From: an uncultured Clostridia bacterium
Lineage (GTDB): Bacteria > Bacillota > Clostridia > TANB77 > CAG-508
Direction: 5' to 3'
Assembly: GCA_948946035.1 (NCBI GenBank)
Contig: CARBKU010000005.1
Coordinates: forward strand, 8,098-22,054
Length of the DNA stretch: 13,957 bases
Part shown: one piece after another, positions 6,284 through 12,905 of the stretch
Layout of the letters: the number at the start of each line of letters is the position of its first letter
How positions within the stretch are numbered: position 1 is the first letter of the stretch
Translations under genes and position numbers: made by a program
The notes under the pieces: generated by a model
Databases searched by the model: none
The model's input: the letters and a program-made list of their open reading frames with translations, nothing else
Told to the model about the DNA's origin: nothing

Positions 6284-7570
6284 TTAATTATTGATTGTAA
6301 TTTTATTTAATCCACCCATATAAGGTCTTAAAACTTCTGGAATTATTACACTTCCATCTGGTTGATAGTTATTTTCAATTATTGAAATCAACATACGAGG
6401 AGGTGCAACAACTGTATTATTTAAAGTGTGTGCAAAGTAATTTCCATTTTCTCCTTTAATTCTAATGCTAAGTCTACGTGCTTGTGCATCAGTTAAATTT
6501 GAACAACTTCCAACTTCAAAATACTTTTGTTGTCTAGGTGACCAAGCTTCTACATCACAAGATTTAGCTTTTAAATCCGCTAAGTCTCCACTACAACATT
6601 CTAAGGTTCTTACAGGAATATTCATGCTTCTAAAAAATTCAACTGTATAAGACCACATTTTGTCGTACCATTTCCAAGAATCTTCTGGTTCACATACAAC
6701 TATCATTTCTTGCTTTTCAAATTGGTGAATTCTATATACTCCACGTTCTTCAATTCCATGTGCACCTTTTTCTTTTCTAAAACATGGAGAATAAGAGGTC
6801 ATAGTATAAGGGATGTTTTCCTTTGTTAAAATTTGGTCTTTAAATTTACCAATCATAGAATGCTCACTAGTTCCAATTAAATATAAATCTTCTCCTTCAA
6901 TTTTGTACATCATTGCATCCATTTCTTCAAAACTCATAACTCCTGTTACAACATCACTACGAATCATGTAAGGTGGAATGCAATATGTGAAACCTTTGTT
7001 AATCATAAAGTCTCTTGCATAAGTTAAAACAGCAGAGTGTAATCTTGCAATATCTCCTATTAAATAGTAAAAACCTTGTCCAGCTACTCTTCTTGCACTA
7101 TCTAGGTCAAGCCCACCTAAATTTTCTAGTATTTCTCCATGGAATGGTATTTCGTAATTGGGAACAATTGGTTCACCATATTTTTTTATTTCTATATTTT
7201 CACTGTCATCTTTACCAATAGGGACTGAATCATCAATAATATTTGGTATTTTCATCATTTTTTCTTTGATTTCTTCAGCATATTCATTTTCTAGGGTTTC
7301 ATTTTTTGTTAATTCTTCATTTATTTTTGCTACTTGTTGCTTTGTTTGTTCTGCTTGTTCTTTTTTTCCAGATTTCATTAATTCTCCAATTTGTGAACTT
7401 AATGATTTTCTTTGATTTCTTAAATTGTCTCCATTTAGTTTTATTTCTCTATATTTTTGGTCTATTTCAATTATTTCGTCAACTAAAACAAGTTTATGTT
7501 CTTGAAATTTTTTCTTTATGTTTTCTTTTACTTTATCAGGATTTTCTCTTAAAAATTTAATGTCTATCAT
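6284..7570 (-). CDS. serS: Seryl-tRNA synthetase
   Basis: Class II aminoacyl-tRNA synthetase that charges tRNA-Ser. The protein is 428 aa, of normal length. Residues about 28-108 form the Lys/Glu-rich antiparallel coiled-coil arm that contacts the long variable arm of tRNA-Ser. The catalytic domain contains the serine-binding TxE motif as GTSEHS (233-238), motif 2 as CFRKEKGAHG...RIHQFEKQE (263-288) and motif 3 as HTLNNTVVAPPRMLISIIEN (381-400), ending PEVLRPYMGG. Motif 3 has NNTVVAPPR where many bacterial enzymes have NGSGLAVGR or NGTAIATPR, a variant rather than a loss of the key Arg. An AGGAGG lies 9 bases upstream of the ATG, and the ATG overlaps the end of the DUF1653 gene by 14 bases, suggesting translational coupling. 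Confidence 0.97.
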   Translation of the reverse strand: MIDIKFLRENPDKVKENIKKKFQEHKLVLVDEIIEIDQKYREIKLNGDNLRNQRKSLSSQIGELMKSGKKEQAEQTKQQVAKINEELTKNETLENEYAEEIKEKMMKIPNIIDDSVPIGKDDSENIEIKKYGEPIVPNYEIPFHGEILENLGGLDLDSARRVAGQGFYYLIGDIARLHSAVLTYARDFMINKGFTYCIPPYMIRSDVVTGVMSFEEMDAMMYKIEGEDLYLIGTSEHSMIGKFKDQILTKENIPYTMTSYSPCFRKEKGAHGIEERGVYRIHQFEKQEMIVVCEPEDSWKWYDKMWSYTVEFFRSMNIPVRTLECCSGDLADLKAKSCDVEAWSPRQQKYFEVGSCSNLTDAQARRLSIRIKGENGNYFAHTLNNTVVAPPRMLISIIENNYQPDGSVIIPEVLRPYMGGLNKITINN

Positions 7571-7820
7571 ATTTTGTAACCTCCTTGTCCATATTTTGAA
7601 CTAGTTCAAATCTATATTTTTGTCCTGTTACATTGTCAGGTCTTTCTGGAATTTCTTCCAAAAACATTTTTTCTGGACGAGTGCATATTTCTCTTGTTCC
7701 ATCTAAATGTTGATATACTACTATTCGTTCTCTTGTTTCTGAATCTAATCCAACGCATATTACATAGTAATAATGTCCTTTAAAATGACAGTATATTTCA
7801 CCAGATTCTACTTTTTTCAT
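7557..7820 (-). CDS. DUF1653-family protein
   Basis: Small soluble protein of 87 aa. The pattern GEIYCHFKGHYYYVI..., SETRERIVVYQHLDG and TRPEKMFLEEI matches the DUF1653 family (a compact beta-rich domain with a conserved HFKG-Y...VVY...RP--MF framework); no biochemical role is established as far as I know. The ATG at 7820 has an AGAGGAAG site upstream. The stop codon lies inside the start of serS (14-base overlap), and it is the first gene of the serS unit, with its own promoter at 7893-7921. Confidence 0.88.
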   Translation of the reverse strand: MKKVESGEIYCHFKGHYYYVICVGLDSETRERIVVYQHLDGTREICTRPEKMFLEEIPERPDNVTGQKYRFELVQNMDKEVTKYDRH

Positions 7821-7840
7821 ATATATTACTTCCTCTCTAT

Positions 7841-7876
7841 ATAAATGAGCGATTATCTATCGATATCTTCATTTAT
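7841..7876 (-). promoter_or_regulatory. Stem-loop in the 5' leader of the DUF1653-serS operon
   Basis: Arms ATAAATGA (7841-7848) and TCATTTAT (7869-7876) form a perfect 8-bp stem whose 20-base loop holds a smaller CGAT/ATCG hairpin. It lies between the promoter and the ribosome binding site. No T-box consensus, specifier loop or terminator is visible, so there is no sign of tRNA-sensing control; an mRNA-stability role is possible. Confidence 0.35.
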
Positions 7877-7892
7877 CTTTAATATATATGAC

Positions 7893-7921
7893 ATTATATA
7901 ATATTTTTCATGCAATAGCAA
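7893..7921 (-). promoter_or_regulatory. SigA promoter of the DUF1653-serS-engB operon
   Basis: On the minus strand TTGCTA (7916-7921) and TATAAT (7893-7898) are 17 bases apart, with a perfect -10 and 4/6 match in the -35. The start point would be near 7886, giving a leader of about 65 bases before the ATG at 7820. Confidence 0.65.
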
Positions 7922-7929
7922 GAAAATTA

Positions 7930-8106
7930 AGGCAATCGTTTTAAATATTTGTAAAAAGCAAAAAAGGTTGAAAAAGATGTGGAATAATGTTAAGAAACTT
8001 GACCATATTTGGAATGGATGGACAGGAAAAATTTAAAGCAGTGTATGGAAAAAATGGAGAAATAAAAGAGAAGAAATAAAAAAACAATCCATTTTTTCTA
8101 CCTTCC
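7930..8106 (+). other. Non-coding stretch ending in an orphan terminator; possible 30-codon small frame at 7987-8079
   Basis: No convincing gene lies between the serS promoter and the gene at 8210. On the + strand a 30-codon frame (ATG 7987, TAA 8077-8079) reads MLRNLTIFGMDGQEKF..., with at best a weak GTGGAA ribosome binding site. It is followed 27 bases later by a good + strand terminator that has no other gene to serve. The stretch could be a small RNA, a small-protein gene or a gene remnant. I found no clear promoter for it. Confidence 0.25.
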
Positions 8107-8146
8107 TACCTCTATTCAATGTTTTTTATTGAGTAGAGGTATTTTT
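8107..8146 (+). terminator. Intrinsic terminator with no obvious upstream gene
   Basis: A 14-bp stem, TACCTCTATTCAAT (8107-8120) with ATTGAGTAGAGGTA (8128-8141), contains one G-U pair and a 7-base loop and is followed by TTTTT (8142-8146). The U-run exists on the + strand only. It implies + strand transcription arriving from 7900-8100. Confidence 0.8.
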
Positions 8147-8178
8147 GTCAAAAAATATCTTTTCTTTTAAAAAAATAT

Positions 8179-8188
8179 GTGATATAGT
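8179..8188 (+). promoter_or_regulatory. Possible extended -10 promoter for the gene at 8210
   Basis: GTGATATAGT holds a TGN extension directly before TATAGT (8183-8188). The region 17 bases upstream is T-rich without a good -35. The start would be near 8195, only about 15 bases before the ATG, so this call is tentative. Confidence 0.3.
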
Positions 8189-8209
8189 AACAAAAAGGAG
8201 GAATAATAA

Positions 8210-9073
8210 ATGGAAAAAAATGAACAAAATCAAAAAGATGAGGAAACAGTAAAAAAAGTAGAAGAAGTAAAAAATGAAGAATTAGACAAACAAGAACTAG
8301 AAGAGACAAAAACAGATATAAAGAAAGAAAGCAATGAGGTAAAAAAAGAAGAGGAAAACAAAAAAGTAGAACTTAAAGAAGAAGCAAAAAAGATAGAAAC
8401 AATTAAAAAAGATGACAAAACAACAAGTAAAACACCAAATAAGACAGATATTAACAAAAGTAAAAATAACCAAAAAATTGTAATAGCAATAGTGGCTATT
8501 GTAATAATAATAGCTATTGCATGTGGCGGATATTTTATAATGTTAAACTCTACAAAAACAAGTGCAATAAATGATATTAATAATATATTTACAGCACTAA
8601 AATCTGGAAATCAAGAAGAAATAAAAAAATATTTAGGTGAAGAAACAGTAGAAGAAGTATCAGGAAATGCAGAAGATGATAATAGCAAGGAAATGGCAAA
8701 AGTAATGTTAAATAATTTGGAATATGAAATAGTATCTACAAATGTTAATTTTAAAGAAGGTACTGTAATACTAAAAGTAAGTAATAAAGATTTAGAAACA
8801 GTATTTGAAAACTATATGAAAAAAGTATTTTCATTAGCATTTTCACAAGCACTCGGAAAAATGTCAGAAGAAGATTTTAATGCAGAATTATTAGAAAATT
8901 TCAAAGAGCAATATAATTCAGAAAATGTTGAAACAATTACAAATGAAATTACTATAAAAATGTCTAGAGAAAATGGAATATGGAAAATAGATGCAGACCA
9001 ACAACAAATAGTAAATGCTATCTTACCAGGATATGAAAGTGTAATGAATTCATTGAATAACATAGAAGAATAA
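8210..9073 (+). CDS. Single-pass membrane protein with a charged cytoplasmic tail and an NTF2-like extracellular domain
   Basis: The protein is 287 aa. Residues 1-88 are low-complexity and almost all Lys/Glu/Asn/Thr, likely disordered and cytoplasmic. A single strong transmembrane helix follows at 89-112 (IVIAIVAIVIIIAIACGGYF). Residues 113-287 should lie outside and form a small alpha/beta domain. It begins with an INDIFTALKSG-like helix and has a late GIWKIDADQQQIV strand-helix, the arrangement of DUF4878/DUF5105-type NTF2-like domains. That domain call is inference from pattern, not a firm match. The start has an AAGGAGG site 9 bases upstream. It is probably co-transcribed with the exchanger-like gene 57 bases downstream, as no terminator lies between them. 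The function is unknown. Confidence 0.75.
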   Translation: MEKNEQNQKDEETVKKVEEVKNEELDKQELEETKTDIKKESNEVKKEEENKKVELKEEAKKIETIKKDDKTTSKTPNKTDINKSKNNQKIVIAIVAIVIIIAIACGGYFIMLNSTKTSAINDINNIFTALKSGNQEEIKKYLGEETVEEVSGNAEDDNSKEMAKVMLNNLEYEIVSTNVNFKEGTVILKVSNKDLETVFENYMKKVFSLAFSQALGKMSEEDFNAELLENFKEQYNSENVETITNEITIKMSRENGIWKIDADQQQIVNAILPGYESVMNSLNNIEE

Positions 9074-9130
9074 AATAGTAAAGTTATAAAATATAAAAAC
9101 CAGGGTAAACTATAAAAAAAGGAGAATAAG

Positions 9131-9979
9131 ATGTTTATTGAAATAATTAAATTTATAGTTTATTCTGGTTTGATTGTTTTAATTTCAAAATTTATACTAG
9201 TTAAAACATTAAGAAAACTTGCAGAGTCTTTAAATTTAAAACCAAAAACAGTCGGAGATGTTGCAGGATATGCAACTTCAATGCCAGAATTGCTAACTAT
9301 TTGTGCATCAAGTTTTAATGGATTAATTAGTGCTAGTATTCTTAATGTTTTAAGTTCAAATGTTATTAATTTAATTCAATATTTAACTGCTATTTTTTTA
9401 AATAAAAATCAAAAAGCTTTCAGTAATAAAGCAATAAAAGTAGATATTATACTGGTTTTAATAACTATTATTATTCCAATTATTTTAATATATTTAAAAA
9501 TAGAAGTGAACATATCAATAGTTCCAATGTTTATAATTTTGTATTTGTTATTTAAATTTTTAAATAACAATGTGCATAAATTATATTTACAAAAGGAAGA
9601 TGAAATATTAGAAAAACAAATAAACGAAGAAGGTAAATGGGAAAGAAATAATAAAAATAAAATAATAAAATATGTAACTTATTTATTATTTACAGGAGTA
9701 CTTCTTTTTATTGTGGGTGAAGCATTAGGAAATACATTAGAAAATTTATGTAATCAATTTGGTATTTCACAAGCAATTATTGGAATTCTTTTAGGATTTA
9801 TTACTAGTATTCCAGAATTAATTACTTTTTTTGAATCTCAAAAACATTATAAAAAACAAAAATATGATGAAATTTTAGGAGTTGTAGAAGCAACAAATAA
9901 TTTATTAACTTCAAATATATTAAATTTATTTGCAATTCAATCTATAGGGATTATTATATATTGTTTTATAGCAGTATAA
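9131..9979 (+). CDS. CaCA (sodium/calcium exchanger) superfamily-like membrane protein
   Basis: Integral membrane protein of 282 aa with about 9-10 hydrophobic segments. Two inverted alpha-repeats, the hallmark of the cation/Ca2+ exchanger superfamily, are visible. Alpha-1 at about 46-80 has GYATSMPELL followed by NVLSSNVINL. Alpha-2 at about 222-266 has GFITSIPELITF followed by NNLLTSNILNLF. The acidic residue of each (S/T)-x-PE motif (E53, E229) is the expected ion-binding residue. A charged loop at about 150-180 joins the halves. It differs from well-studied members in having A/I-T-S where G-T-S is usual and a Ser-Asn pair where G-S-N is usual, so the transported ion is uncertain. The ATG follows a run of A and GGAG. 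The gene follows the NTF2-like membrane protein on the same strand. Confidence 0.8.
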   Translation: MFIEIIKFIVYSGLIVLISKFILVKTLRKLAESLNLKPKTVGDVAGYATSMPELLTICASSFNGLISASILNVLSSNVINLIQYLTAIFLNKNQKAFSNKAIKVDIILVLITIIIPIILIYLKIEVNISIVPMFIILYLLFKFLNNNVHKLYLQKEDEILEKQINEEGKWERNNKNKIIKYVTYLLFTGVLLFIVGEALGNTLENLCNQFGISQAIIGILLGFITSIPELITFFESQKHYKKQKYDEILGVVEATNNLLTSNILNLFAIQSIGIIIYCFIAV

Positions 9980-9999
9980 GAAAAATAGTGAATTAAAGC

Positions 10000-10029
10000 T
10001 TGACAAAACATAATAAAACATGTTAAAAT
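10000..10029 (+). promoter_or_regulatory. SigA promoter of the infC-rpmI-rplT operon
   Basis: TTGACA (10000-10005) and TAAAAT (10024-10029) are 18 bases apart, with a TGT extension just before the -10. The RNA would begin near 10036, so the GTTACAAG element at 10037 would sit at the extreme 5' end of the transcript. Confidence 0.75.
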
Positions 10030-10036
10030 TATAAAC

Positions 10037-10180
10037 GTTACAAGAAGAAGTCAAAACTTCTCACCTTATCCCAAAAGAAAAAGGTCAGGAATTCAATAAT
10101 TTTAGCATTAAACATAAAAAATGCTACTTTTATATTGACAATTGACTTGTAACATAAGTCAATTTTTTTTATTGGAGGTG
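10037..10180 (+). ncRNA. L20 leader: autoregulatory leader of the infC operon
   Basis: Structured leader through which free ribosomal protein L20 is known to repress infC-rpmI-rplT in Firmicutes by premature termination. Visible elements are: GTTACAAG (10037-10044), which is exactly complementary to CTTGTAAC (10146-10153) over 100 bases away; an AGAAGT/ACTTCT hairpin (10046-10061); an ACCTT/AAGGT stem (10063-10085) followed by CAGGAATTCAATAA; and a TAGCATT/AATGCTA hairpin (10103-10126). The terminator hairpin comes last. Order and motifs agree with the L20 leader family as I recall it. The 5'-to-3' long-range helix would use the left arm and loop of the terminator, so it acts as antiterminator. 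Confidence 0.82.
10141..10170 (+). terminator. Regulated terminator within the L20 leader
   Basis: ATTGACTT (10141-10148) pairs with AAGTCAAT (10156-10163) around a 7-base loop, followed by a T8 run. It lies just upstream of the infC ribosome binding site. CTTGTAAC within it can instead pair with GTTACAAG at 10037-10044, which would break this hairpin. Confidence 0.85.
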
Positions 10181-10186
10181 TTTTAT

Positions 10187-10699
10187 ATAAAGCAAGAATT
10201 ACCAACAAATAGGCAAATAAAAGCAAAAGAAGTACAGCTAATAGGAGATAATGGAGAAATGGTAGGAGTTATTTCTTTAGAAGAAGCTCTAGAAAGAGCA
10301 GAAGAAAAGAACTTAGATTTAGTACTAGTATCTCCAAATGCAAAACCACCAGTTTGTAAAATAATGAACTATGGTAAATACAAATTTGAACAAGCCAAAA
10401 AAGAAAAAGAAGCAAAGAAAAAGCAAAAAGTATTAGAAGTAAAAGAAATAAGAGTTACTCCTAATATAGAAGAACATGACTTTAGTTTCAAAGCTAAAAA
10501 TGCCAAAAAGTTTCTAGAAGAAGGAAATAAAGTTAAAATAACAGTTAGATTTAAAGGAAGAGAAGTTAATAATGCAAAAGCAGGAGAAATAGTACTAAAA
10601 AGGTTCATAGAAAATTTAGAAGAAATTTCAACTGTTGAAAAACAACCAAAACTAGAAGGTAGAAATATGTTTACAATTTTAGCAAAGAAAAATGCTTAA
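10187..10699 (+). CDS. infC: Translation initiation factor IF-3, AUA start codon
   Basis: IF3 binds the 30S subunit, prevents premature 50S joining and proofreads start codons. From the chosen start it is 170 aa. The N-terminal domain shows IKAKEVQLIGDNGE, NLDLVLVSPNAKPPVCKIMN and YGKYKFEQ. A Lys-rich linker follows, then the C-terminal domain with VKEIRVTPNIEEHDF, KVKITVRFKGRE and LEGRNMF. The frame is also open upstream, but those codons cover the leader terminator, and the TTG (10172) and GTG (10178) fall in or on the GGAGG (10174-10178) itself. The only codon at correct spacing (8 bases) is ATA at 10187. A rare start codon is typical of infC, since IF3 discriminates against it and so controls its own synthesis. 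rpmI follows 37 bases downstream. Confidence 0.93.
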   Translation: MKQELPTNRQIKAKEVQLIGDNGEMVGVISLEEALERAEEKNLDLVLVSPNAKPPVCKIMNYGKYKFEQAKKEKEAKKKQKVLEVKEIRVTPNIEEHDFSFKAKNAKKFLEEGNKVKITVRFKGREVNNAKAGEIVLKRFIENLEEISTVEKQPKLEGRNMFTILAKKNA

Positions 10700-10736
10700 A
10701 TTTACTATAATAAAAGAAACGAAAGGAGCGATGGCA

Positions 10737-10940
10737 ATGCCAAAATTAAAAACAAATAGAGCAGCTAATAAAAGATATAACTTAACATCAACAGGAAAAG
10801 TAAAAAGAACAAAATCAAATAGAAGACATTTATTAGCGAATAAAACAAAAAGACAAAAAAAATCTGGAAAAATTCAAAATGGATATGCAGACAAGAGTTG
10901 TAAAAATACAATTAAAAAATTACTACCATATGGTGGATAA
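10737..10940 (+). CDS. rpmI: 50S ribosomal protein L35
   Basis: Small, highly basic large-subunit protein of 67 aa. It begins MPKLKTNRAANKRYN, matching the family start MPKMKTxxxAAKRF, and has GKVKR, RHLLANKTKR and a terminal LLPYGG (usual ending MLPY). The in-frame ATG at 10731 is only 2 bases after the AAAGGAG site, whereas the ATG at 10737 is 8 bases away and gives the family N-terminus, so 10737 is preferred. It lies in the conserved infC-rpmI-rplT order. Confidence 0.96.
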   Translation: MPKLKTNRAANKRYNLTSTGKVKRTKSNRRHLLANKTKRQKKSGKIQNGYADKSCKNTIKKLLPYGG

Positions 10941-10980
10941 AAATAATTGAGACAAAAAAGTTAAGGAAGGTGAATAAAAA

Positions 10981-11331
10981 ATGGCAAGAGTAAAAACAGC
11001 AAGAACAACAAGAGCAAGACATAAAAAAATATTAAAACAAGCAAAAGGGTACTATGGAGCAAAACACTATAGATTTAGAAATGCAAATCAAGCAGTTATG
11101 AAATCTTTATCATATGCATATGTAGGAAGAAAAGATAAAAAAAGTAATTTTAGAAAATTATGGATAGCAAGAATTAATGCAGCAGCAAGAATGAATGGTA
11201 CTACATATAGTAAAATGATATCAGGTTTAAAGAAAGCAAATGTTACAATCAATAGAAAAATGTTAGCAGAAATAGCTATATCAGATCCAAAAGCATTTAC
11301 AGAAATAGCCGAAATTGCAAAAAAAGCTTAA
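10981..11331 (+). CDS. rplT: 50S ribosomal protein L20
   Basis: Large-subunit protein needed early in 50S assembly and the repressor that acts on the leader of this operon. The protein is 116 aa, the normal length. Typical features are MARVKTA at the start, HKKILKQAKGYYGA, RNANQAVMKSLSYAYVGRKD, FRKLWIARINAAAR and the C-terminal DPKAFTEI. The N-terminus is strongly basic, as in the family. An AAGGAAGGTG site lies upstream. It is the last gene of the operon, 40 bases after rpmI, and ends before the shared terminator at 11384-11424. Confidence 0.97.
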   Translation: MARVKTARTTRARHKKILKQAKGYYGAKHYRFRNANQAVMKSLSYAYVGRKDKKSNFRKLWIARINAAARMNGTTYSKMISGLKKANVTINRKMLAEIAISDPKAFTEIAEIAKKA

Positions 11332-11383
11332 AGTAAAATATGAGCAAAGAGGACGTTCCTTAAATGCTTAGCTAATAAAAAAA

Positions 11384-11424
11384 GAGCACACATTAATTAT
11401 AAAATCAATGTGTGTTCCTTTTTT
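11384..11424. terminator. Bidirectional terminator between rplT and the spoVA operon
   Basis: GAGCACACATT (11384-11394) pairs with AATGTGTGTTC (11407-11417), including one G-U pair, around a 12-base loop. An A-run precedes it and CTTTTTT follows, so it can serve rplT on the + strand and spoVAE on the - strand. Its right end overlaps the spoVAE stop codon. Confidence 0.85.
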
Positions 11425-11815
11425 ATTGTTTTTTCATTTTAGGCTTAGAAATTAAAGATGCCAAATAACCAAAGAACACAGCAGCAGCAATACCGCCAGC
11501 CGATGCTTTTACACCACCAGTAAAAGCACCAATTAAACCACTTTGTTTAACACCTTCAATTGCACCTTTAGCAAGATTATAACCGAATCCAGTAAGAGGA
11601 ACAGTTGCACCAGCACCTGCAAAGTCAACCAAATATTTGTATATACCAAGACCACCAAGAATAGTACCAGTAGTCACAAAAATAACTAAAATTCTAGCAG
11701 GAGTAAGTTTAGTCTTATCAATTAAAATTTGACCAATAATACAAATAAGTCCTCCTATAACAAAACACTTAAGTAACATCATCCAATCAAAAACATTAGC
11801 CCAATTAATATCCAT
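11423..11815 (-). CDS. spoVAE: Stage V sporulation protein AE (SpoVAE/SpoVAEb type)
   Basis: Integral membrane subunit of the SpoVA complex, which moves dipicolinic acid (DPA) into the forespore and releases it at germination. The protein is 130 aa from the chosen start. About four hydrophobic segments are visible: 15-35 (CFVIGGLICIIGQILI), 42-62, 64-85 and 96-122. The GGLICxIGQ and GAGATVPLTGFG motifs are shared with SpoVAC, its paralogue. An ATG at 11824 directly abuts the AAAGG site; the ATG at 11815 is 9 bases from it and is preferred. It is the last gene of the operon and follows spoVAD by 36 bases. Confidence 0.92.
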   Translation of the reverse strand: MDINWANVFDWMMLLKCFVIGGLICIIGQILIDKTKLTPARILVIFVTTGTILGGLGIYKYLVDFAGAGATVPLTGFGYNLAKGAIEGVKQSGLIGAFTGGVKASAGGIAAAVFFGYLASLISKPKMKKQ

Positions 11816-11851
11816 AATAATCATCCTTTCTTTGCCTTTTTTGACATTGCT

Positions 11852-12854
11852 CTAAATTTCTATACTTATTGCATGTGCAATACCAGGTATTGATTCTCCT
11901 TGTTGTGAAGTGGTTGAGTTTGTTAATGCACCAGTTGCTATTAACAAGATTTTCTTTAGTTTCTTGTCTTTTAGTTGTTTAAATAGGTATCCAGAGAATA
12001 CTGTACCACAACATGCACATCCACTTCCGCCACTATGAGTGTCTTGAGAGTTTTTATCAAAGATAAGGACTCCACAGTCATTATAGTTAGATTTAATATT
12101 GTAACCTTGAGATTTAGTAATATCTATTGCAATATCTTTACCAATGTGCCCTAAATCTCCACTTATTATTGCATCATAATAACTTGGATTTCTCCCTGTA
12201 TCTAAAAAATGTGTAATTAAAGTGTCACAAAATGAGGGTGCCATTGCAGCTCCCATATTGTTAGCATCTTTTATCCCCATATCTACAATTTTTCCAGGTG
12301 TAATGTGAGTAATGTAAGGACCTTGTCCATCCTTTGATAATATTGCTGCACCTGAACCTGTAACAGTCCATTGACTTGTAGGTGGTCTTTGATTTCCCAG
12401 TTCTAGTGGAAATCTGAATTGTTTCTCAGCACTACAAAAGTGACTAGAAGTAGCACATAAAATATTATTTGCAAATCCTTCTATGGCTATAGCACCTAAA
12501 CACATAGATTCCACAAATGTAGAACATGCACCAAATACACCGAAAAAAGGAATAGATAATTCTCTTAAACCAAAGCTAGAAGAAATACATTGATTTAAAA
12601 GATCACCTGCAAACATACAATCAATTTGATCTGCTGGGATTCCAGATTTAGTTATTACTGTATTAACAGTTTCTTTTATAATTTTACTTTCAGCTTTTTC
12701 CCAAGTTTTTTCTCCCCAAAATTCATCATCTAAGGTCTGGTCAAAATATTTTGCAAGTGGTCCGCTGAGATTCTTTAGGACCAACAATGCTTGCACAATC
12801 AACAATGGTTGGAGGAGTATTAAATTTAATAGTTTGTTTTCCTACCTTTTCCAA
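11852..12854 (-). CDS. spoVAD: Stage V sporulation protein AD (SpoVAD), with a one-base frameshift near the 5' end
   Basis: Soluble, thiolase-fold DPA-binding subunit of the SpoVA complex. The main frame (12805-11852) holds nearly the whole protein: GPLAKYFDQTLDDEFWGEKTWEKAE, AGDLLNQ, FGACSTF, CATSSHFCSAEKQFRFP, TVTGSGAAILS, MGAAMAPSFCDT, SGDLGHIG, NDCGVLIFD, GGSGCACCGTV, IATGALTNST. It has no proper start. The missing N-terminus is in another frame: an AAAGGAG site, then TTG at 12854 and 29 residues (EKVGKQTIKF...ASIVGPKES). The family pattern is GPKE-xx-GPL; removing one base within 12767-12770 gives GPKE-SS-GPL and a protein of 333 aa, the usual size. As written, translation from 12854 would stop after 37 codons. 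Either a real inactivating mutation or a consensus error; no known programmed +1 site is visible. Confidence 0.9.
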
Positions 12855-12872
12855 AAAAATCATCTCCTTTGT

Positions 12873-12903
12873 AATTGCCAAAATTTTTATCTAAATGGCA
12901 ATT
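12873..12903. repeat. Intergenic stem-loop between spoVAC and spoVAD
   Basis: Arms AATTGCCA (12873-12880) and TGGCAATT (12896-12903) are perfectly complementary with a 15-base AT loop. In the direction of the operon (- strand) no U-run follows, so it is probably an mRNA-processing or stability hairpin just upstream of the spoVAD ribosome binding site rather than a terminator. Confidence 0.5.
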
Positions 12904-12905
12904 TT

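Noticed and set aside
7821..7892. T-box riboswitch upstream of serS
   Set aside because: The leader is only about 65 bases and lacks the T-box consensus, a specifier loop and a terminator/antiterminator pair.
10142..10186. TTG at 10142 as the infC start
   Set aside because: It would place coding sequence across the leader terminator hairpin and T8 run, has no ribosome binding site, and adds residues not expected in IF3.
12765..12772. Programmed +1 ribosomal frameshifting in spoVAD
   Set aside because: No slippery codon followed by a stop or rare codon of the known types (such as CUU-UGA) is present, and SpoVAD is not known to use recoding.
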